From NCBI GenBank assembly GCA_903813345.2, contig CAIIXF020000004.1, positions 20,556,477 through 20,620,476 of the forward strand: a stretch of DNA of 64,000 nt, given 5' to 3'. The notes beneath the pieces were generated by a model. It worked only from the letters and a program-made list of their open reading frames with translations. It was not told the origin of the DNA and made no database searches. A program made the translations under genes and the position numbers. Shown here piece after piece: positions 32,754 through 44,460 of the stretch (positions are counted from its first letter, which is position 1; the number at the start of each line of letters is the position of its first letter). This DNA comes from Owenia fusiformis (lineage: Eukaryota; Annelida; Polychaeta; Sabellida; Oweniidae).

Positions 32754-33116
32754 CTACTGGTTTGATTGGTGTTTCAAATTGATGGTTAAAGTATTTGATT
32801 GGATACTGTTCCTACTCAGCCAATTAATTTTAAAAAATGCTTGCGGTCAACATGCAGGTAAAGCTTTATACGGAGATCCAATACCGTATTGTAAGTTCAT
32901 TGAACTTATACTGATCATGAAAACTTTGAAATAATCAACTTGTTTATGTAATGACTCACTTTAAAGGATCATGACTCACTTTAGAGGATCGTGTTAATAA
33001 TACACTACAACTACTAGGACACGGAAGCAAGCATTTAATTATAATGTGCAAAATCCCCCCCCCCCCCCGCAAAAGGGCATGACAAAACACAGCTGCTTTC
33101 TAGTCACATATCAGCA

Positions 33117-33197
33117 GCTGCGATGGCCGAGTGGTTAAGGCGTTGGACTTGAAATCCAATGGGATCTTCCCGCGTAGTTCGAACCCTACTCGCAGCG
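33117..33197 (+). pseudogene. tRNA-Ser-like copy (anticodon TGA) with a T-stem deletion
   Basis: Plus strand: acceptor stem, D arm and anticodon stem-loop (CTTGAAA, anticodon TGA) are normal. The T arm reads gtag-ttcgaac-cctac, one base short, and the total is 81 nt against 82. Folding of the T stem and the B box are both affected, so a pseudogene is likely, though a weakly functional gene is possible. Upstream (cagctgctttct) and downstream flanks match the 34.3-kb copy. Confidence 0.8.
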
Positions 33198-33850
33198 TAC
33201 CTTTTTGTCGGTATCATCGATAATCTTCATATCAAGAAGGGACGAGTTCAAGAGATAATAAGATCTTTGGAAAGAGACAAGTTCACTTCACTGCTTTGGA
33301 TATCAAGCTTTTGCAATACTTTCAAAAGTCAATGTTTAAACGTCTATCGGATAAATTTGTACTTTTTTGCATTTTAAATCAATAAATTCCACATTTGGCC
33401 AGATATGTATTTTTCAGAACACAAAGGATCTTGTACACCTGCCATTATGATCTCCCCATGAACAAAAATAAATTCATCTGATTTTTCAAAATAAATATAC
33501 TGCTTTTATTATTACATTTATATGTACACTAGTATCTTGTTGACCTATATTCAGCACTGTATTGATGAATGGGCCACTTTTTAGGGCAATATTCAATCAT
33601 AAAGTGTACAGGGGTAGAGATGCCAAACCAGGAAGTCGTTTTGTGTCTGTCAAAATCCATTTGCATCCTACACATCCCTGCATCTTATCAAAATATGTTA
33701 TTAATTAATGAATCATAACAGTATAATCTTTGGATTTACAAAGTTGTATGGGATTTCATAAGTGTAAAAGTTGCTTTTGAAGCATTTTTCTATAGCCATT
33801 TTGTAGGAAAAAAATTATGAAAAAAATGAATAATCTTTTAATTTGAAGTA

Positions 33851-33949
33851 TGACCTGAATCGATTGCAAACTTTATATTTGCACATCTGATCTGAAATAC
33901 CATTTGTGTCATATTGTGAAATTATTTAATTTGCAATCGATTCAGGTCA
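33851..33949. other. Hairpin with 20-bp perfect arms
   Basis: tgacctgaatcgattgcaaa at 33851-33870 pairs exactly with its reverse complement at 33930-33949. About 60 nt of AT-rich loop. Probably a small inverted-repeat transposon. Confidence 0.8.
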
Positions 33950-34113
33950 TAGTGTATTTTAGGTATTTTTGTGAAAATCAATAGAAACCAATGGCCTCCA
34001 TTGGAATCTGATGGTATCCACATGTTAAGTCAATAGAACACATCCAATGTCAAGTCAATACACCCTTGCTCAGGGCTGAGAAGAAACGAGATGTCATGGT
34101 TTATCATGATGTT

Positions 34114-34175
34114 AGCAGCTGTGATAGCCGGGTGGTTAAGGCATAGGTGGGTTAAGGCGTTGTACTTGAAATACA
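34114..34175 (+). pseudogene. Degenerate tRNA-Ser fragment
   Basis: gcagctgtgatagccgggtggttaaggc, then an insertion repeating ggttaaggcg, then gtacttgaaatac. It matches the 5' half of the tRNA-Ser copies nearby. The 3' half is absent. Confidence 0.7.
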
Positions 34176-34320
34176 CCTTTGGACCATTTGTTTTAAAACC
34201 TCTGTCGATAGGATTCCTGTTTTAAGTTATAATTGTTCAACATCCAAACAGAAAATCCCCCTATTACTCCTCGCAAAAGGGCATGACAAATCACAGCTGC
34301 TTTCTAATCGCATACAAGCA

Positions 34321-34402
34321 GCTGCGATGGCCGAGTGGTTAAGGCGTTGGACTTGAAATCCAATGGGATCTTCCTGCGTAGGGCCGAACCCTACTCGCAG
34401 CG
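34321..34402 (+). pseudogene. tRNA-Ser-like copy (anticodon TGA) with a mutated T loop
   Basis: 82 nt with normal acceptor, D and anticodon arms (loop CTTGAAA). The T loop is gccgaac where ttcgaac is expected, so the TT of the TTC motif in the B box is changed. Together with the lesion in the 33.1-kb copy, this suggests decay after duplication. The downstream 90 bp (tatcatcgataatcttcat...) is shared with both other copies. Confidence 0.75.
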
Positions 34403-34624
34403 TATCTTTTTTGTCGGTATCATCGATAATCTTCATATCAAGAAGGGACGAGTTCAAGAGATAATAAGATCTTAGGAAAGAGACAAGTTCACTGATAACA
34501 TTACAACAGCTGAAGGGTGGAATGTTTTTTAACTTTCAAATTTTTTTTTCAAATTTATTTTGGGGGGTGACAAAGGGGGGTGCGGTCGCACCCATCGCAC
34601 CCCCCCCCCCATCTGACGGCCCTG

Positions 34625-35231
34625 ATCTTGTTGTTTTAGATAGCGATGATGTCTTTACGACTTCAGTGGGGATGAATGAAATGTCGCATAATCTTGTTGC
34701 TTTAGATAGCGATGATGTCTTTACGACTTCAGTGAGGATGAATGAAATGTCGCATAATCTTTTTGCTTTGGATTGTGATGATGACCTTATGACTTCAGTG
34801 AGGATGAATGAAATGTCGCATAATCTTGTTGTTTTAGATAGCGATGATGTCTTTATGACTTCAGTGAGGATGAATGAAATGTCGCATAATCTTGTTGCTT
34901 TAGATTGCGATGATGACCTTATGACTTCAGTGAGGATGGAAGAAATGTCGCACAATCTTGTTGCTTTAGATTGTGATGATGACATTACGACTTCAGTGAG
35001 GATGAATGGAATGTCGCATAATCTTGTTGCTTTAGATTGTGATGATTTCTTTACGACTTCAGTGAGGATGAATGAAATGTCGCATAATTTTGTTGCTTTA
35101 GATTGTGATGATGACAATGACTTCAGTGAGGATGAATGAAATGTCGCATAATTTTGTTGCTTTAGATTGTGATGATGTCTTATGACTTCAGTGAGGATGA
35201 ATGAAATGTCGCATAATCTTTTGTTTATAGA
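34625..35231. repeat. 66-bp satellite array (about 9 units)
   Basis: The unit of 66 bp reads gatgatgtctttacgacttc...gttgctttagattgt. It is divisible by three, so both strands stay open (plus-strand 22-residue period with TSVRMNEMSHNL; minus-strand RLCDISFILTEV). Units differ by scattered substitutions. The array is the right-hand continuation of the fragment at 26079-26199. Neither strand has a recognisable protein, and I call it a satellite. Confidence 0.9.
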
Positions 35232-38200
35232 TTGTGACAACATGTTATAATGACTTAAATAGTGCATCGATGCAATGCCATATAGGGAAGGGGTTATTGT
35301 AGAGATTGAACACATCGTTTCTTTGATCGTGCTTAAATCGAATGAATTCATCTCATCGAAAATAGCGGCTGTCGTACCCACCATATGTACAGTATATTGT
35401 TTATTGCATATTAGCATCTCGTTTCGTTATTAAGAGTAGAGATTTGCCGATAAACGGGCAAGTGGTAGGTCTGATCCACTGTAACTCAGGAATCGGGTCT
35501 AAGTCATTACGTAATAAATATTTTCATGAACATAACGAATAATTGGTGGAAAAACCATTGGTGGAAACATACTGTCAAAAGCTGGCAAAAGTACGTAAAT
35601 GCTGCTGCAGAGAGGACTTTAAATTTATAGTGAAAGAAAATACTGAGATTTTTTCTGACCAATCACAAAAATGTTATTTCTACTCACATCTAGTCTTGCA
35701 GTAGTGTAATCTTCTTTCTGTTTTGTTTATATGTTGTATGCTATTTTAGTATATCCGGTAACATTAATTCTTGAAATGTTACCGCGTTCCCTTGGCGATG
35801 ATAAACGAATTACTTTTTAACATTTTCCAAAATATCAATTCCAGGACATTTACACTCAGATCAGAAATTACAGCACCCTTGAGATAGACTCATAACCCAG
35901 GAATAGATAAAGTTCTACATTCCAATAAAGTCTGAAATTATTGACAATATATTCCAAAACGTAAACCGTGGACTTTGGCTAGTACCTACTTGGCTAATTG
36001 CATGGTATGTCTCTATTTATGTTTTTTTATTCAACAGTCAACAAATCAATGGAGTGATAAAAAATAAATCTTAGTACCCCACAATTAGTAACAAACTTTA
36101 AAACTTGTTTTAGACACTTTCTATTTATTGAATCATCATGAAATTTCACATGGACAAACAATCAAATTTTTTTGATTTGCTTGAATTTTGATTTTTAAAT
36201 TTTGATAGACATTTTTAAGATGAAGCTCATTTTATGCTAAAAGGGCAGGTACTTTATTGCAAGCTTTTTAGACAGCTCATTATTTCAGTTCGAATACTTA
36301 TTTGACTACAAAAACAAATGCGTTTGTTTGGCCAATATGTTATCTTCAATAAGAGGCAATAGAATGAAAGTAAAGCTGTTATTAATCCACCTATTATCAC
36401 CAATTTCCCCCAATTATGAGCTAATTTTCACCCAAAATGCAGCATTTTATTTCAATTTTACGACTAAATTGAAATGTACTTATAAGTCACGATTTACCTC
36501 TGAAAAGGAAAGTGAGTCTCCTTGGGATTAGGATAATCCGAAAACAATGGAAATTTTAGGTCAACTATCTGGCTCAAAGGCAACATTTTTTGATACGGTT
36601 AATGTACAAAAAGATTGGGGGATATTACATAATTGATCTCCAAAAAGAAAAAAATAACATATATTATCTATTTGTCCACATGTTAAAAAGGGGATATAAA
36701 AGAACATATTAATATTTTGTTTGACAGGAAATTGAGTGTTGAGAAAATGTTTATCCGTACTAAATCTGTTGGGTGTTTTCTAGATATGTTTAAAATGTAA
36801 TGTAATACCTTTTAGTAATTTCCATATTTATTTTTTCATCGAGCTCCAACATGGCAGAACATTTCACTAATAGTAAAACTGCAATAGTCATTCAGTATTA
36901 TCCATTCCTACTAAAAATGATCTACGCAGCGTGGCTCTAGAAAAAGTGATATCTTTTCAATGGGTGAGTGGTTTACAAAACCCAGATCACGATCATTTCC
37001 TGATATTGCCATTATTGCTTTTCAGAGCCATTAATTTGCTTAGCTTCTTAGATGGGTCAGTGTGTTCCTCAATTATGTCAATACAAGCGATCTCTATGAT
37101 CCCCTTGGCTTCCATTGAGCAATGAAATAGATAGCTTTGCCCATTAATGGCTTTGAGTGGCACTAATTTCTATATCAAAACGACAATTGTGTCTCAGACT
37201 GCCACACGGTGACCTTGTATTCTACGATACGAAAACACGGTGTAATCAATAATCGATGCAGGCATGTAAGCACAATTGTCAAAAGGCAAGGGTGGAACAT
37301 TTAATCGAAAAGCATAACGTAAATACGTGAGCGAAACTGTAAATGTGCGTGACCAGTCCTAAAGGAAATGCATAATACCAAGAGGGAAAACCCCAGAGAG
37401 GACAGACATAATTATTAATTACGTCTCTTGCTTACCACCTTCGTTTGTCAAACTTTTCACCGGCTAGTTTACGAATACAACAGGTCGTTGTGATGTTTTA
37501 ATCGAAGTTAGCACATTTCTTACATATTTCTTCATCTTGAAAGCTATGATATTAAAAGATAAGCCTGAAATCGACATAATGTGTGATTCAAAGCGTGTTT
37601 AGAAAAGTTTGAAACTGCCATTGAATGACGTCATTTGACTGTGGGTTTCGCCAATCAGCGACCATATATCTTCTCAGTAAAAATTTGCATTTTAGACATA
37701 TGTCTTCTCTTCCCCCAAATTACAATCTCTATCAACATGAGAAACCATTGATCAGCCAGAAAGAATCCATCGATAACGTTTATGCCTTATCATAACATAG
37801 CCTCTCATTACAACCGTTTTATTTGAAAACGTGTTCTAACATTAGTTTTACACTAAATGTAAAATTAATAGCGAGATAGAGAGCAATAATAGGCTGCCAC
37901 TAAGCAATTTAGGGTAAATTGGCTAAGCCTTTAATAGAAGTGTTCGTTTTAATCTAATATCAATATAACGTAAACTGTTGAAGTATGCATTCGAGTAAAA
38001 TTGGAACTTATATGGTTTATTTATACATTAACAGTTTGTCAGTGATTAATACATCCAGTGAGTATTACATTTTGATTTCCCTTGAAAATGAATTTCCACA
38101 TTTTTAGTTATATCCAAATATTACCTTGCGTAATAACAGTTACCTTCTACACATCTTTGCACTTAACTATCTAATTTCCGTCAATAAAACTCTAGACGAT

Positions 38201-38792
38201 TATTGTAATACTGTATATTATTTACTGTATAATATATTGCTTAGCTACCGATTGCCATACATCAACGTCACAATGCAACAGACTAACAGACTAATCATCA
38301 CCTGACTGTATCTCATTCCTGAATGCTTATGGGTTGATTAGATCAGATAATACGAGTATATGAGGAAAGAGTCGGTGTTATTCCCTCTTAGCCAAGTGGT
38401 GGGGGGCTTAATAATTTGTTCGGTGTAGTTTTTTTGTGTTAAAAGATATAAATATGTTGACAAGATGGCATAAGGAAAAAAGCGCAATTATTTATAACTT
38501 AAGGAAACTGAACACCCAAAAGAATTGAGAAAACGACAGTGAAGCAGTGTCAAAGGATAAGTTGAGATTTGGTCATTTGTTTTCTCGTCCTTTGGTGTTT
38601 GAAAATAGTAAATTATGCTTTTAACAGCAGGCTGACACAGGGATTTGTTTTTAACCAAGCTAGTAATCGCAAATGCAAACAACCGCCGTGAGCTTTCCGG
38701 ATTGAACTATCATTCCGTGACCAACTCATGTAAATATGAATGGAATAGTGGCAGGAACTATTCATATTTAGATTCACCTGACTGTATTATAT
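35232..38792. other. Intergenic, no gene seen
   Basis: 3.5 kb of AT-rich sequence. The open stretches (for example 36328-36531, 36931-37125, 38488-38682) are short, lack motifs, and show no splice-site support. No obvious transposon ends. Confidence 0.5.
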
Positions 38793-39834
38793 AGATTTAT
38801 ACCCTGATCACTATGGTACATGTATATGGTTACTCATAATGATAAACCATGATGACATCTCAGTCATGAGGTGCCATGGTGTCTTTGTATAGATTTATAC
38901 TCTGATCACTATCTGGAACATGTATATGGTTACTCATAATGATAAGCCATGATGACATCTTAGTCATGAGGTGCCCTGATGTATTTATATAGAATCATAC
39001 TCTGATCACTATCTGGAACATGTATATGGTTACTCATAATGATAAGCCATGATGACATCTTAGTCATGAGGTGCCCTGATGTATTCATATAGATTTATAC
39101 CCTGATCATTATGGTACATGTATATGGTTACTCAACATGATAAACCATGGTGACATCTCAGTTATGAGGTACCATGGTTTATTTATATAGATCCATACCC
39201 TGATCACTATGGTTACTCAACCTGATAAACCATGTTGACTTCTCGGTCATGAGGTGCCATGCTATCTTTATATAGACCCTGAACACTATGGTACATGCAT
39301 ATTACTCATCACGACAGACCATGATGACATCTTAGTCATGAGGTGCCCTGATGTTTTTATATAGATTTATACTCTGATCACTATGGAACATGTATATGGT
39401 TACTCATAATGATAAGCCATGATGACATCTTAGTCATGAGGTGTCCTGATGTATTTATATAGATTTATACCCTGATCATTATGGTACATGCATATGGTTA
39501 CTCAACATGATAAGACATGATGACATCTCAGTCATGAGGTGCCATGGTGTCGTTATATAGATTTATACCCTGATCACTATGGTACATGTATATGGTTACT
39601 CATAATGATAAACCACGATGACATCTCAGTCATAAGGTGCCCTGGTGTCTTTATATAGATTTATACCCTGATCATTATGGTACATGCATATGGTTACTCA
39701 TCATGATTAGCCATGATGACATCTCAGTCATGAGGTGCCATGGTGTATTTATATAGATTTATACTCTGATCACTATGGTGCATGTATATGGTTACTCAAC
39801 ACGATAAACCATGGTGACATCTCAGTCATGGTGT
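38793..39834. repeat. 98-bp satellite array (about 10.6 units)
   Basis: Unit starts agatttatac-ctgatcactatgg and contains catgtatatggttactc, gataa-ccatgatgacatct and agtcatgaggtgcc. The first two unit starts are at 38793 and 38891. Units vary by substitutions and short deletions (one near 39200 lacks about 15 bp). No ORF. Many units contain near-palindromic catgat...atcatg pieces. Confidence 0.95.
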
Positions 39835-40786
39835 TCGGGATTAGATCGGTTATTCAAGGGAGCCTAGATGTGAGATCAGATGAGCTACAATAAAAAGTGC
39901 CTCATTGCATCAGAAATAGAAATGTGATGAGTATCAGAAATCAGAATGATTGATTGATTAAGTTATTTGAAGCGTAACGAGCGAAAATTTGCGATATCAT
40001 GAATAATGTATTTCAACAATAATTCCATGAACTATCTCAACAAACGACAAAGAATAAAAAGGATACAATATTTAATCTAGATCGTGTAATGCAGTAAGTG
40101 CAACGTTCACACTTTAAACACAGATACATGTATGATGAATTAGTCAGTGATCCACCAATGAAGAAATAATTTATTCCCATACATTCATAAACAAAATAGG
40201 GCAGTTAGTGTTCCAAGAAGTTTGCAAAAAGAACACGTTTTACAAACGCACTCAATGACATGAATTAATGAAAATGTGCAGCAAGTGGATTTATCTTCCT
40301 GAAATGATGAGAACATCTGACTCCTCGCCCTCTCGCTACCATGCGTGTTAAACGGCCTTACATTAAAAGGTACGATTAGGTGTATGATCATATATCTGTT
40401 AATCAATCGCAACATGAAAAAATTGTAAATATAATATTCGTTGGACGTCTTGGACGTTATCTTTTTGCATTAACTAGTGAAAGAAACGTCAGATTCTATA
40501 TATATATTACCGAGTTTTAGTAGTCCCTAAGGAACTTGACATGTAAGTAACACATCTATCAACAGATTTTAGAAAATAAGAAAACATAAAGAACGTACAT
40601 TAGGGAATTCCATATACGACAGATTGATAAATTATCATTGGGATTACAAGGTGTGGATGCATCACATAAATTATGTATGGAACGTTCTATCCGCACGAAG
40701 GATTAAACATAGTGAACATCTTAAACACCTTCACATAATGATGGGCTTTTAGTACACTCTGAAACTTAAATACTTGGAATATTCAG
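39835..40786. other. Intergenic, no gene seen
   Basis: Follows the satellite. No supported coding sequence or RNA gene. Confidence 0.5.
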
Positions 40787-41552
40787 CTAACCCTACTATC
40801 ACACCAAACTAGTTTTCACTACGTTCTCAAAAACGGGCTTCGACTGTGTACGAACGGACTGGACGTACTTAGAACCGTTTGGGGTCTATTTAAACTTCAT
40901 CGAACGTACTCGAATGGGTAGGTCCTCTAGAACTTAGAACATGCTCAGAGTGACGACCTACTAACGTCGAGCTGGACGTGCTACGAACGGAACCATCGTA
41001 TTTCGATCCTACTGGGGACGTTTGTACAACGAGTTGAACTGTCTGAGGACGTATTGAGAACGAGGTAGAACTAATTGCAAACGGGTTAAAACTGATTAAT
41101 AACGTATTTATCAACGAGTTAGCAAAATATAGCTATCACACCAAGCAAGTTGCCACTGTGTTCTTCAAAACTGGTTTTAAATTGTGTGCGAACGGAATGA
41201 ACGTAGCTACAACGTTCAACGGTCTGTTTACGAACTTCATGGACTTTCCCGGACGGGGAATGTGATTTAGAATTTTGAATCGATTCAAGATTCGATGGCG
41301 ACCATACCGATCTGTAATCAGGTTATGATAACCTTCTAGACTAAGGAACGCGTTATACGACGTTGCACACCGACGTGGTGCGACCTGAACGAACTGCGAA
41401 TGAGATGGACGTATTGAAGACTGTTTATGAACGAAGTAGCTAATTATTTTAGACATATTTTCCGAACACAGCCAGATTAAGCCCGTTTTACGACGTTTTC
41501 GTAGGACTGGCAAGAACGGGTAAGAACTAGTTTGGTGTGACAGGGGGGTTAG
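40787..41552. mobile_element. ~766-bp non-autonomous TIR transposon, copy B (inverted relative to copy A)
   Basis: The ends are ctaaccctactatcacacc and the mirror of ctaaccccccctgtcacacc. Read in reverse it matches 15610-16376 along its length, including cgttctcaatacgtcctcag and gtcgcaccacgtcggtgtg. It contains one extra internal copy of the terminal motif (ctatcacaccaagcaag at about 41131). The 125-codon minus-strand ORF within it does not persist in copy A, so it is not counted as a gene. Confidence 0.85.
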
Positions 41553-41884
41553 ATTTCCAATTTCTGCGTTTCTCAGTTCATTGGTCTTTAGTCCATATCA
41601 ATGGCAACGTTGATAGTCGAAGCTTTACATATTGCGACTGGTTTAGAATACTAGGTAAAATATTCATACGGTACTTAATTTAAAATTGCAATATGTACCC
41701 TTTCAATTTATCTTATTACGCCTTAATTAAAACTATGAACACGGATTCCCCATAAAGCATAATATATTGCCAATGAGTAAATATTTAGAAGGGATAAAAC
41801 CTATTTTCTTGATAAGCATTAGCATCATACAATACATGGCCATGGTATTAGTAATGAGACATTGACATTGACGCAACATTTGAA

Positions 41885-41998
41885 ATACTAGGGAGTTTAA
41901 GCTTGCAATGTTTTTCACAACCTAAACGTAAATGGAAAATATTTAAGCGATGCATTTGTATGGGCGATTGGTCATACGTATAGGTTGGCGTTTCGATT
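41885..41998 (-). repeat. Inverted dispersed copy of part of the 0-6 kb duplication
   Basis: gggagtttaagcttgcaatg...acctaaacg...ggcgattggtcatacgtataggttggcg is the reverse complement of about 2196-2310 (and 4810-4925), with a few differences. It indicates a dispersed repeat shared by the two loci that carry the membrane-protein genes. Confidence 0.8.
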
Positions 41999-43455
41999 TT
42001 ATATGCAAGCTTAAACTATCTATTTACTCATGTATAACAGTAACGCAACCTTACTATATGAATTGACACTATCATGTATGTTTCAAAAAGTTTCCCTAAC
42101 GTAGATGATAAATGCACCTCAATACACGACCATTTGGTGCAGTCAGGGGTAATCAGACTTACAAGTTAGTAGTACGTACAACCCATCAGTAGGAAATAAC
42201 CCCAGAATCACAAACTATCTCAAACGTATACAAAACATAATTTTCAGGACCCCTCAACCCCCGGGCTCTCATCGCTACTAGAAATTATTATCGTAATCCA
42301 AAACACAAGACTTCAGGTTCGTGAAAGTATTCCAATGGAGAATTTTTATCTATAAATGTAACTATTAAAGAAGTATCAAAAGGCTATAGCTAAGACTTTA
42401 ATGATCAAGCTCTCGCTGTTAACGGATTAACAATTCTGTCTCAAGCGGACTATGGGTATCTAGATCGATCGATAAAGTAAATCTGAGGTTAAAGAACAAA
42501 CAGTATAACGTGTATGATAGCGCCGGACGTAACCACCTGTTTAATCTGAAACACGGCCATCAAATTAGAATAAAACAGAAAACGTTGATGGATTACGTGC
42601 TTTTATTGAAGGAATTAACGGAACTTTATGGCAGGATTACATGACTTAGTTTCAGATCATCCGTTCATCGACCCTGGGGATATTTTCAATTTTCAAACTG
42701 TTGATGAGTAGCGTAAATCCACGGATAAGCTAGACCATCATATGGAATTTCTATTTTGCATATTCAAAACAGCTTGAAAGAGTGTACACGACGTTGATTG
42801 ATTACACGGTATGTACGTATAGTTTTAACCTCATTGCTTATGTAACTATTTAACTTAATTATAGTCAAAATCTAAAGAAAGGATGTGGCATTATTTCCTA
42901 ATTTTTTACATATAGGTTTAAAGGTGATGATGTATGTAATCATTCCACTGGACCCTCAAACTAGTAGCAAGAATGCAACGTTCGTATTCTAACAGTGTTA
43001 CATTCAGATGCAGATGTACTAAAATGTTCTGCAGTTTTAACTATTTTTCCTGATTATATTTAAATTCTTTGCTGCACAAGAATGCAAGTAGCAAATTTTG
43101 AGTTTCTTCATGTAGAAATATATGCAATGTCTCAGCATGGAGTTGAGTTGAGCGCGAGATGTCATATTTAATTGATCTACTACAAGCAGCGGATGGCCTA
43201 TTTTTCTGTTCTCGGAACGAAGTTATATTTTAACTTATCTGAAGTATGATTAAAATGACAAATCATCAGTTAGCATGGTAACAAAAGAAGTGCAAATAAA
43301 ACGAGAAAATTTGAACTGCTTAATACTGGTATACGTGCATAAGCATTTTCTTTATCTCGGGTATAAGATGGCGTTTTTGCATTCTGTGTTTTTTATTTAT
43401 TGCATGATCTGTAAAATGAAGCCTTCTGATTGGTCAGTTCTTGTGCTGTACCAAT
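41999..43455. other. Intergenic, no gene seen
   Basis: No supported ORF or RNA gene. A plus-strand open stretch at 43275-43538 ends inside the first palindrome of the next cluster and has no motif. Confidence 0.5.
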
Positions 43456-43546
43456 CTGTATTGCTACTGAGATTGTCCCCATTCATCATCTCCGTCGCAA
43501 TACAGAAAATATTGGTACGGAGGGGACATTCTCAGTAGCAATACAG
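43456..43546. other. Palindrome 1 of cluster
   Basis: ctgtattgctactgaga (43456-43472) pairs with its exact mirror at 43530-43546; pairing continues inward with ttgtcccc / ggggaca. Confidence 0.85.
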
Positions 43547-43571
43547 ACGATAACACGAGAAAAACGTTAAA

Positions 43572-43686
43572 GAATGATTTGAAGTGCAATACAGGATATA
43601 TTCTGCTCTCGATATTCTGTATTCGTCTCGTTCCAATACTGAATTTCTCGATCAGAATATATCCTGTATTGCACTTCAAATCATTC
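43572..43686. other. Palindrome 2 of cluster, 34-bp perfect arms
   Basis: Arms 43572-43605 and 43653-43686 are exact reverse complements, starting gaatgatttgaagtgcaat. Loop of 47 nt. Confidence 0.9.
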
Positions 43687-43897
43687 AATAACTTATAGTA
43701 TTACATACCTAGCGAAGCATTTGTATGGAAGTCAATGGGAAAGTTAGCGAGCTATATCCACCGATATTGCCCGATTACCCCGATATAGCCCGCTTACCTC
43801 GTTTTGATATTAGATTTCTTTAATAACCATGATAATATCATGACGTCACGTCATTGATACAAAGTAACCATGGGAACAAAGGCATGTAATACATCAG

Positions 43898-44007
43898 TTA
43901 TGTCACTATGACGTGAAATATGCCTTCGTTCTTGCCCAAATATAGAGCCTCCCAAGGTCGGCCTATATTGGGAGAACTCAGGCATATTTCACGTCATAGT
44001 GACATAA
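43898..44007. other. Palindrome 3 of cluster, 28-bp perfect arms
   Basis: Arms 43898-43925 and 43980-44007 are exact reverse complements (ttatgtcactatgacgtgaa...). Loop of about 54 nt. Confidence 0.9.
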
Positions 44008-44460
44008 CCTCTTAGTATTGTGTAATAATTTATTTTATTATCCACAATAGCAGCTCATTTAAACATTGTAATTTACATTTTGAATGTTCGATAAATGTAT
44101 TTTGAAATTCAAATTGGTCCGAAAACTCTCAAAAATAAGACGAACATTCGCATGTTCATTTAACATATGCTGCCGTGTTTTAAAACCACAAACTACACGT
44201 ATTATGAGTTATACGTAACTTATGTGTGCAAATTGTGCCAACAAGTGGTTCTGTTAAAACGGGAGCAACGATTTATTAATATGCGGTGATTTGGTTATAC
44301 ATTGTGCACTTGTTCAACATTGAAGCCCTTCATAGGCGATTATCAATTACTCTCTGTAAATTACTTTCAGATAAACCTTCGCCTTCGAGTGCCGCTAATA
44401 GCTGACAGGACCTTCCGGGTTTCAAACATGGGCAGTGCACGCACGACAGCACCTAATGCG

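Larger units (their letters stand above)
26200..34624. mobile_element. 8.4-kb composite insertion with TIR-like ends and 5-bp target duplication
   Basis: The left end is CAGGCCCGTAAGACAC at 26200; the right end, read inward, is CAGGGCCGTCAGATGG, ending at 34624. The flanks are atctt on both sides (26195-26199, 34625-34629). Joining the flanks restores an uninterrupted 66-bp satellite (gcataatcttgttg). Inside are a repetitive GC-rich element (26200-27960), a broken LINE and a tRNA-Ser cluster. The terminal about 90 bp occurs twice, at 27872-27960 and 34534-34624, so the outer boundary pairs the left end of one element with the right end of another. No transposase is inside. Confidence 0.75.

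Noticed and set aside
34536-35417. 293-codon minus-strand ORF over the 66-bp satellite
   Set aside because: Openness follows from a 66-bp period free of stops on both strands; frame changes between units and no known domain.
36328-37125. Short ORFs in the 35-38.8 kb region
   Set aside because: Each is 60-70 codons, AT-rich, without motif, splice context or second copy.
41136-41513. 125-codon ORF inside transposon copy B
   Set aside because: In transposon copy A the frame is broken, and the sequence is a non-coding motif array.
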